Shown here piece by piece: positions 6,521 to 10,762 of a DNA stretch of 10,762 nt. Position 1 is the first letter of the stretch. Each line of letters starts with the position of its first letter. The notes under the pieces were generated by a model. That model was not told the DNA's origin and ran no database searches. It worked only from the letters and a program-made list of their open reading frames with translations. The position numbers were made by a program, and so were the translations under genes. The stretch is taken from assembly GCA_045577415.1 (NCBI GenBank), contig JAZNII010000107.1:1-10762 (forward strand). The letters are read 5' to 3'. The DNA is from SVTX01 sp045577415 (GTDB lineage Bacteria; Bacillota; Clostridia; Oscillospirales; CAG-272).

Positions 6521-6562
6521 AAAACGCTTTGCCGTCTCCTGACGGCAATGCGCTTTTGTTTT
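6521..6562 (+). terminator. intrinsic terminator of glyQS
   Basis: TTGCCGTC (6529-6536), loop TCCT and GACGGCAA (6541-6548) form an 8-bp perfect stem. The stem extends outward with AAAACGC against GCG and the following Ts, then CTTTTGTTTT. It lies 22 nt after the stop codon. Confidence 0.85.
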
Positions 6563-6591
6563 GTGAGTATTTCAAAATTTGATTTATAGGT

Positions 6592-6616
6592 AAGCCTTCC
6601 CCGCTGGGGAAGGCTT
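6592..6616. repeat. short palindrome AAGCCTTCCCC-GCT-GGGGAAGGCTT
   Basis: A perfect 11-bp inverted repeat around a GCT loop in the gap between convergent glyQS and rplL. Only TTT follows on the plus strand, so it is a poor terminator. Similar G-rich AAGCCTTCCCC palindromes recur between genes in clostridial genomes as I recall them, so a REP-like unit is plausible. The rest of 6499-6732 holds only the two terminators. Confidence 0.6.
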
Positions 6617-6627
6617 TAATTCCAAGC

Positions 6628-6664
6628 AAAAACGAGCCGCGCGACTGTTGCCGCACGGCTCGTT
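6628..6664 (-). terminator. intrinsic terminator of the rplJL operon
   Basis: Read on the minus strand, ACGAGCCGTGCG (6663-6652), loop GCAACAGT and CGCGCGGCTCGT (6643-6632) form a 12-bp stem with one G-T pair, followed by a T run (6632-6628). It lies about 70 nt past the rplL stop. Confidence 0.85.
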
Positions 6665-6732
6665 CTGTTATCCAAAATTAACAGACAGTTTAACTTGCAA
6701 TTTGTTGTTTAGAAAAGGATCTAAGGTTCAAA

Positions 6733-7113
6733 TTACTTGATCTCAACGGTTGCGCCAGCAGCCTCGAGGTCAGCCTTAACCTTCTCAGCGTCTTCCTTAG
6801 AAACGCCTTCCTTAACTGCCTTGGGGCAGCCCTCAACCATGTCCTTAGCTTCCTTGAGGCCGAGACCGGTGATCTCACGGATAACCTTGATAACGTTGAG
6901 CTTCTTGTCGCCGAAGCCAGTGAGGATTACGTCGAACTCGGTCTTCTCCTCAGCTGCGGGAGCTGCTGCTGCGCCTGCAACTGCAACTACACCTACGGGA
7001 GCTGCTGCGGATACGCCGAACTCCTCCTCAACTGCCTTTACGAGGTCAGCGAGCTCGAGAATTGTGAGTGTCTTAATTTCTTCAACAATATTTGTGATCT
7101 TTTCGGATGCCAT
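6733..7113 (-). CDS. rplL: 50S ribosomal protein L7/L12
   Basis: A 126-residue stalk protein. Dimers bind the C-terminal helix of L10 and recruit EF-G, EF-Tu, IF2 and release factors. The N-terminal dimerisation domain (about 1-32, LTILELADLVKAVEEEFGV) leads to the Ala-rich hinge (about 36-54), then the globular C-terminal domain starting at EKTEFDVIL. It contains the conserved KLNVIKVIREITGLGLKEAK factor-binding helices and ends in GATVEIK. Length is typical. The start follows AGGAGG nine bases upstream. It lies 63 nt after rplJ in the same operon and is followed by a terminator, so no rpoB follows here. Confidence 0.98.
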   Translation of the reverse strand: MASEKITNIVEEIKTLTILELADLVKAVEEEFGVSAAAPVGVVAVAGAAAAPAAEEKTEFDVILTGFGDKKLNVIKVIREITGLGLKEAKDMVEGCPKAVKEGVSKEDAEKVKADLEAAGATVEIK

Positions 7114-7176
7114 TTTAAATTACCTCCTGAATATGGAAATATAAATTGTTTTTGTGTTTTTGTCGGTTGAAACCGA

Positions 7177-7734
7177 TTATTCTGCAGCGGGAGCTTCCTC
7201 TGCGGGAGCTGCGTCTGCTGCGGGTGCTTCCTCGCCCTCGTTCTTCTTGTCGACGATGGCCTGGATAGCATAAGCAAAGTTGTAGATAGGAGACTTGATA
7301 GAGCCGAGGAACTTCGCAAGGAGAATTTCCTTGGAAGGAATCTCTGCGAGGCTGTTAACGCCTGCTGCGTCGATTACCTCTCCATCACAGTAACCAGCGA
7401 GGATCTCGAAGGAGCTGATCTTTTCAGCGTATTCCTTGAGGATCTTTGCAGGAGCGATGGGATCTTCGGGGCTGGAGATAGCGATAGCAGTCATACCGTT
7501 GAGGTACTGCTTCATATCGCTGTAACCGCACATGTCGCAAGCTCTGCCGGTGAGGGTGTTCTTCATAACAACGTACTTAACACCTGCTTCACGAAGAGCC
7601 TTACGGAGAGCTGTGTCATTCTCAACGGTGATACCCTGATAATTAACAACTACGCCTGCGGCACTAGCCTTGATCTGCTCTGCGAGGTCTGCAACTACCT
7701 GTTTCTTCTGTTCGAGTATTGCGTTACTAGGCAT
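7177..7734 (-). CDS. rplJ: 50S ribosomal protein L10
   Basis: A 185-residue protein that anchors the L12 dimers to 23S rRNA in the stalk and represses its own mRNA. Residues 1-60 carry the conserved KKQVVADLAEQIKAS and LRKALREAGVKYVVMKNTL segments, and the segment around EIPSKEILLAKFLGSIKSP is typical of L10. The protein ends in an Ala/Glu/Pro-rich tail (about 164-185) that makes it slightly longer than the usual 165-175 residues. GGGAGG precedes the ATG by about ten bases. The gene is first in an rplJ-rplL operon behind an L10 leader RNA and a perfect promoter. Confidence 0.97.
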   Translation of the reverse strand: MPSNAILEQKKQVVADLAEQIKASAAGVVVNYQGITVENDTALRKALREAGVKYVVMKNTLTGRACDMCGYSDMKQYLNGMTAIAISSPEDPIAPAKILKEYAEKISSFEILAGYCDGEVIDAAGVNSLAEIPSKEILLAKFLGSIKSPIYNFAYAIQAIVDKKNEGEEAPAADAAPAEEAPAAE

Positions 7735-7914
7735 TGTTTTTAACCTCCCGTGATTAAATAAAAAAACTTTCTTCCCGAAGCGAAAGTTCGCATACCGAGA
7801 AGAAAGATCTAACTGCCCGAAGGCAAAATTATATCGTTTTGATTCTTCCTCGGCAGGGTGGCTTGCGCTTTTACGGGAACCTGCTGTCTTTGGATAAGAG
7901 CTTTTTTAGCTCAC
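7735..7914 (-). ncRNA. L10 (rplJL) ribosomal protein leader
   Basis: On the minus strand the leader holds AAGACAGCAGG (7890-7880) and CCACCCTGCCGAGG (7861-7848), whose GCAGG/CCTGC pairing and flanking bulges match the conserved L10(L12)4 binding site of Firmicutes L10 leaders. Downstream are a UUCG-capped hairpin, TGCC-TTCG-GGCA (7825-7814), and a terminator hairpin (7806-7767). CCGAGGAAGAA (7853-7843) can also pair with TTCTTCTCGG (7804-7795), the 5' half of the terminator. This gives an antiterminator that is exclusive with both the L10 site and the terminator. The conserved core follows the known RNA family; the exact pairings are my hand fold. Confidence 0.9.
7760..7806 (-). terminator. 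leader terminator (attenuator) before rplJ
   Basis: On the minus strand CTTTCTTC (7806-7799) pairs with GAAGAAAG (7774-7767), with an inner GCGA/TCGC helix and a run of Ts at 7766-7760. It stands about 25 nt before the rplJ start codon and just upstream of its ribosome binding site, so it can decide whether the operon is transcribed. Confidence 0.85.
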
Positions 7915-7920
7915 TTCGGT

Positions 7921-7949
7921 ATTATAGCACGAACAAAACGATTTGTCAA
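7921..7949 (-). promoter_or_regulatory. sigma-A promoter of rplJL
   Basis: TTGACA (7949-7944), 17 bp, TATAAT (7926-7921) on the minus strand, with TGC before the -10. It is a perfect consensus plus extended -10. Upstream, 7951-7984 is a run of phased A/T tracts resembling an UP element. These tracts fill the whole gap to the stop codon of the HTH gene at 7985. Confidence 0.9.
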
Positions 7950-7984
7950 TAGGTTTTTTGAAAAAAATTAAAAAAAATTAAAAA

Positions 7985-8542
7985 TCAGGATTTATTGTTC
8001 TTGATTATGTTTTCCGCCAACTTAACCAGTCTCTCGCGTATCCACATCGGCTCAACTATTTTGAAATCCGAGCGGAGCGTAATAAGCACGCTCAAAAACT
8101 GCTCAACGTTATGGAATTCGCAGACGTACTTGTTTCGGGGCTCCTTGGAGATAATGAAATTTTTGAGGGAGAGAACCGAGAGCTTGTCGGGGATCTCCAC
8201 CGTGGCAGTGTAAGGGATCTGCATCTGCACGAAGGTGTTTTCCGCCTGCATCGACGCGCCCGACATGCTGTCGGCAAGCTCGTTGAGAGAGTCGTCGTTA
8301 TCGCTGGAGAGAACTAAGGGCAGGGAATACTGCTCGGTATAGTAATATCCCTTGTGTTCAAGACTGTATTCCATTGGCGCGCCCAGCTTCTTTTTCAGAT
8401 AGTCAACGTCGCGCTGGGCTTGACGGTGAGAGATATTGAATCTCTCGGCAAGTCTCATAGCGTTGGGATAGTAGCTGTTAGCTATCTTTTTGTGAAGCCA
8501 CTGTATTCTTGTGTTTGCGGAATTTCCTGATGATGTTTTCAT
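7985..8542 (-). CDS. short HTH regulator with WCX-like end, WYL core apparently absent
   Basis: The start at 8542 (185 aa, MKTSSGNSANTRIQ) is chosen because AGGA lies 12 bases upstream and earlier in-frame starts run into the preceding gene. Residues 11-54 form an HTH_11/DeoR-type domain with recognition segment LAERFNISHRQAQRDVDYL (31-49), and wing residues KGYYYTEQYSLP follow at 64-75. This matches the N-terminus of WYL-domain regulators. Residues about 112-185 resemble the C-terminal WCX segment (FLSVLITLRSDFKIVEPMWIRERL, about 149-172). The roughly 70-residue WYL core expected between them is missing, replaced by an acidic linker (81-104); full WYL regulators have about 300 residues. It lies 37 nt behind a membrane protein gene in one operon. 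Its ligand and targets are unknown. Confidence 0.72.
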   Translation of the reverse strand: MKTSSGNSANTRIQWLHKKIANSYYPNAMRLAERFNISHRQAQRDVDYLKKKLGAPMEYSLEHKGYYYTEQYSLPLVLSSDNDDSLNELADSMSGASMQAENTFVQMQIPYTATVEIPDKLSVLSLKNFIISKEPRNKYVCEFHNVEQFLSVLITLRSDFKIVEPMWIRERLVKLAENIIKNNKS

Positions 8543-8579
8543 TTTTAGGACAGTTCCTTTCATTATTATATATAAGGGG

Positions 8580-9539
8580 TCATTGGTCGGCTTCGGGGAG
8601 CGTTTCGCCGTCCTCCGCTGTCGGGTTCTCTGCAGAGTCATCGGTAAGATCTTGCGCTATTGTGTTCTTGGATGATTCTTCGACCGGCGCGGCTTTTACA
8701 GAAACGGTAAAGAGACCAAACGCGCTTGCGACACCGTAGAGCAAGAAAAGAATAGAGAAGGCTGTGTAGTCGTATCCGTATTTTTCAATGTTGGGTGCCG
8801 CTTCAAAAATGAAGCCTGTAAAGTTAAGCAGACACACTAATGCCGTTATTAATTTCGAGGATATGAGCATCGGGGTGTGCGGCTTGTCAACGAAAACGCG
8901 CAGATCGCTGACTGTTCCTATCATCACAGCGGCGGCTGAGAATTGAAGCAATAGCTTTATAGGGGAATTAAGCTCCACCGAGAAATCCAGATAAAGCTTG
9001 GTTATAATTGCCGCGCAAAAGATCACCTGTCCGTAACCTGAGATCAAGGTGAGCGTTCTGTTGAGGTTGAGCGCGCATGAAAGTGAGAAAATTACCGCCA
9101 ATATAGATGTGACGGTGACCACCAAGGTAATGCCGTCGAGGCCGTTATAAAAGGATTCGGCAGACCCCGATGGAGCGGTGGCGGCAGCCGCGCGGGCGGT
9201 CAGGTCGCTATATATATAATAAATGAAGGGTATGGCAGACGCGACGGCGGTGATCACAGAAAAAACCTTGCTGCCTACTTCGTTATATACGCTTATTGTC
9301 TTGCCCTTGAAAATTAAAAGGGCGGAAAGTGCGAATATGATGGCTACGGCTAAAAGTGCATACAGCGCAAAAAGAACAGGAGAGGAGACGAAATATCTGC
9401 CTTGCTCCTGAAAACTCGTCGCAAACGCGATCGATCCCACCGCTAAAACCGCCACGATCAAGACAGCGGACGCGACCTTGTACGCCGTCACTGATTTTTT
9501 TACGGGGCTATCAGTATTATTTGCTATGTTTAAATTCAT
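8580..9539 (-). CDS. eight-helix membrane protein of unknown function
   Basis: The ATG at 9539 (319 aa, MNLNIANNTDSPVKKS) is preferred because GGAG (9549-9546) lies six bases before it; the frame extends upstream to 9767 but only through AT-rich spacer. Hydrophobic segments fall at about 20-41, 50-77, 91-110, 136-158, 165-185, 195-213, 225-245 and 258-280, suggesting eight helices. A loop at 111-131 is rich in Ala, Ser and Gly. The last 38 residues (282-319) are acidic and hydrophilic. No transporter, enzyme or protease motif is recognisable. It is cotranscribed with the HTH gene 37 nt downstream, which suggests linked function but does not reveal it. A TATAAT lies at 9593-9588 on the minus strand without a clear -35. 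Confidence 0.78.
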   Translation of the reverse strand: MNLNIANNTDSPVKKSVTAYKVASAVLIVAVLAVGSIAFATSFQEQGRYFVSSPVLFALYALLAVAIIFALSALLIFKGKTISVYNEVGSKVFSVITAVASAIPFIYYIYSDLTARAAAATAPSGSAESFYNGLDGITLVVTVTSILAVIFSLSCALNLNRTLTLISGYGQVIFCAAIITKLYLDFSVELNSPIKLLLQFSAAAVMIGTVSDLRVFVDKPHTPMLISSKLITALVCLLNFTGFIFEAAPNIEKYGYDYTAFSILFLLYGVASAFGLFTVSVKAAPVEESSKNTIAQDLTDDSAENPTAEDGETLPEADQ

Positions 9540-9818
9540 TAAAAACTCCATACGGTTTGATTTTTTGCAAAAAAGGGGTATATACATATTATATAATGAA
9601 ATTGTTAACGAAAAATAGACAATCGAAACAAAATTCTCATTTTTTGGCTCCCGTTTTGATTTTGGGGTAAAGTTTTTTGCTAAAAAACTCAAAAAAACGC
9701 GGATAAACATTCTTCGATTTGATTGAAAACCAAGAATTTTGTTTATATTGCACAAAATCAATCTCAAAAATTCTGTAATTTTTTATAGTAAAATTTTTGA
9801 ATTATTTTTTGTAGGCTA

Positions 9819-9847
9819 TTGACAAAAAAAGAAAAATAGTTTATAAT
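9819..9847 (+). promoter_or_regulatory. sigma-A promoter of the S10 operon
   Basis: TTGACA (9819-9824), 17 bp, TATAAT (9842-9847): a perfect consensus, with A/T tracts upstream (about 9768-9812) resembling an UP element. The start site should be near 9854. The stretch 9540-9818 holds no gene; I see only AT-rich spacer there. Confidence 0.9.
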
Positions 9848-9853
9848 TGTAAG

Positions 9854-10187
9854 GCTTGATATGCGATGAAACGAGAGGTTGCTCTTAAAGGGACGCCTTT
9901 AAGAGGTAATTTTCGTGGAGTATGTCCGTATGAACGGGCGACGTAGTCTTTCATACACACACTGAGCAACATGCGGCATAGTGGTGCTTTGTGTTTGGTC
10001 CCTTTACTTTAAGTTCGGAGTTTGTCTGTCAGATGCTGATGCGGGCAAAGTCCGTGTTTTAATGGAGAGAGGAAGAAACACGCGGCGCGGTGTACGAAGA
10101 AAGCGTCCAAACATTTAAAGGCGGTTCGCTTCATTACTATTATATATGCGTGTGCGAACGCCAATATCTGAAAGGAGGCACCTAACA
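9854..10187 (+). ncRNA. structured 5' leader of the S10 operon
   Basis: About 330 nt between the promoter and rpsJ hold several nested helices. CTCTTAAAGG-GACG-CCTTTAAGAG (9882-9905) is a perfect 10-bp hairpin. GTTGC (9878-9882) pairs with GCAAC (9966-9970), enclosing it and a GTATG/CATAC helix (9920-9924, 9952-9956) that holds CCGT-ATGA-ACGG, which makes a three-way junction. A second domain has CGGAGTTTGTC (10016-10026) against GGCAAAGTCCG (10044-10054) with TCAG/CTGA at the tip, then GTGTTT/AAACAC (10054-10059, 10076-10081). The last hairpin is GGCGGTTCGC/GCGAACGCC (10120-10162). No U-tract terminator is present. Control by a ribosomal protein is likely from position (the E. coli S10 leader responds to L4), but I cannot match this to a named family with certainty. 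Confidence 0.72.
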
Positions 10188-10499
10188 ATGGCAGTTAATG
10201 AAAAAATCAGAGTTCGTCTTAAGAGCTACGATCACACTCTCATCGATACCGCTGCGGAGAAGATCGTAACAGTTGCAAAGGCAAACGGCAGTGAGGTTTC
10301 GGGTCCTATTCCGCTTCCCACCGAGAGAGAGATCGTTACGATCCTTCGCGCGGTACACAAGTACAAGGACAGCCGTGAGCAGTTTGAGATGCGCACTCAC
10401 AAGAGACTCATCGATATCATCAAGCCCAATCAGAAGACGATTGACGCACTGATGAACGTTGAACTCCCTGCAGGCGTTGAGATCGAGGTTAAGCTTTAA
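10188..10499 (+). CDS. rpsJ: 30S ribosomal protein S10 (NusE)
   Basis: A 103-residue protein starting MAVNEKIRVRLKSYDHTLID. It carries the conserved GPIPLPTE loop segment and the REQFEMRTHKRLIDI region, and ends in PAGVEIEVKL. S10 sits in the head of the small subunit and, as NusE, also joins transcription antitermination complexes. The start at 10188 is fixed by homology and by AAAGGAGG (10171-10178); the frame runs upstream to 10146 without meaning. First gene of the S10 operon; tuf and rpsG/fusA do not precede it here. Confidence 0.98.
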   Translation: MAVNEKIRVRLKSYDHTLIDTAAEKIVTVAKANGSEVSGPIPLPTEREIVTILRAVHKYKDSREQFEMRTHKRLIDIIKPNQKTIDALMNVELPAGVEIEVKL

Positions 10500-10661
10500 T
10501 CTCAAAAAACAAAATTATTTGTCTTATCAAGCGCGCGAGTAAAAACTTGCAAAACAAAGACAACAGCCGGCGGTGACGAAAACGCCGTGTCGGTAACTTT
10601 GTAAGTCATGTTGAACGGACAAGATCCGTATCAACCAATAATTTACAGGAGGAAAAAGAAA
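10500..10661 (+). promoter_or_regulatory. structured rpsJ-rplC spacer
   Basis: This 162-nt gap is far longer than the usual spacing in S10 operons. It holds ACAAAG (10554-10559) pairing with CTTTGT (10597-10602) around a GC-rich inner CGGCG/CGCCG helix, and a separate hairpin ACGGA-CAAGA-TCCGT (10615-10629). The rplC site AGGAGG (10647-10652) follows. There is no terminator U-tract and no clear promoter. It may be a cis-regulatory element or a processing site, by inference. Confidence 0.5.
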
Positions 10662-10762
10662 ATGAAAAAGGGTATTATCGGTAAGAAGATCGGTATGACT
10701 CAGATTTTCGACGAAAAGGGTAACGTGATCCCTGTAACCGTTATTCAGGCAGGTCCCTGTGC
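10662..10762 (+). CDS. rplC: 50S ribosomal protein L3 (5' part, cut by window)
   Basis: The ATG at 10662 follows AGGAGG with nine bases between. Thirty-three codons are visible, beginning MKKGIIGKKIGMTQIFDEKG and continuing to IQAGPC, the unmistakable N-terminus of bacterial L3, which binds near the peptidyl transferase centre and is needed early in 50S assembly. Position after rpsJ is the normal S10 operon order. Confidence 0.97.
   Translation, partial: MKKGIIGKKIGMTQIFDEKGNVIPVTVIQAGPC

Noticed and set aside
9626..9744. 12-bp inverted repeat AAACAAAATTCT / AGAATTTTGTTT
   Set aside because: The sequence is very AT-rich and the arms are about 95 bp apart, so chance is a sufficient explanation. 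No promoter element or gene edge coincides with it.
9540..9767. N-terminal extension of the eight-helix membrane protein to 9767
   Set aside because: The extension reads through AT-rich spacer with no ribosome binding site, whereas GGAG is correctly spaced from the ATG at 9539.

Overview
This window looks like chromosomal core sequence from a low-to-moderate-GC Firmicute of the class Clostridia, perhaps a gut Oscillospirales- or Christensenellales-like lineage (the order is inference). Supporting signs are strong AGGAGG ribosome binding sites, AT-rich spacers with TTGACA-N17-TATAAT promoters, a single-chain (alpha2) glycyl-tRNA synthetase, a Firmicutes-style L10 leader, a tRNA with encoded CCA, and a DUF1538 membrane protein paired with a P-II-like protein. 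There are no transposases, phage genes or CRISPR arrays.

Layout. A PfkB-family sugar kinase (minus strand, cut by the left edge, 1-873) faces away from a tRNA-Leu(GAG) gene (1122-1206) across two divergent consensus promoters. A small unknown protein (1266-1517) follows the tRNA terminator. A 235-bp self-complementary repeat element (1527-1761) separates it from a convergent two-gene operon (1766-4140, minus) for a duplicated DUF1538 membrane protein and a tandem P-II-like protein. Next come a small membrane protein with a repetitive acidic tail (4372-4860) and glycyl-tRNA synthetase (5077-6498), both plus strand and each with its own promoter and terminator. Convergent to these is rplJ-rplL (6733-7734, minus) behind an L10 leader with a readable terminator and antiterminator. 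Upstream of that, on the same strand, is an operon for an eight-helix membrane protein and a short HTH regulator (7985-9539). The right edge holds the start of the S10 ribosomal protein operon: a consensus promoter, a structured leader of about 330 nt, rpsJ, a structured 162-nt gap, and the 5' end of rplC.

How the parts relate. Much of the window serves translation: tRNA-Leu, GlyRS, L10/L12, S10 and L3. The strongest promoters (sugar kinase, tRNA, rplJ, rpsJ) all have perfect -35 and -10 hexamers with 17-bp spacing, and most have A/T tracts upstream. The rplJ leader shows the elements of L10 autoregulation, and the rpsJ leader has comparable complexity that I cannot assign to a named RNA family with certainty. 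The rplJL pair stands apart from rplKA and rpoBC, which normally flank it.

The parts least explained by known biology are the DUF1538/tandem P-II cassette (probably transport under P-II-type control, inferred), the HTH regulator that appears to have lost its WYL core and is linked to an unknown membrane protein, the S10 leader with mutually exclusive pairings, the structured rpsJ-rplC spacer, and the large palindromic element.
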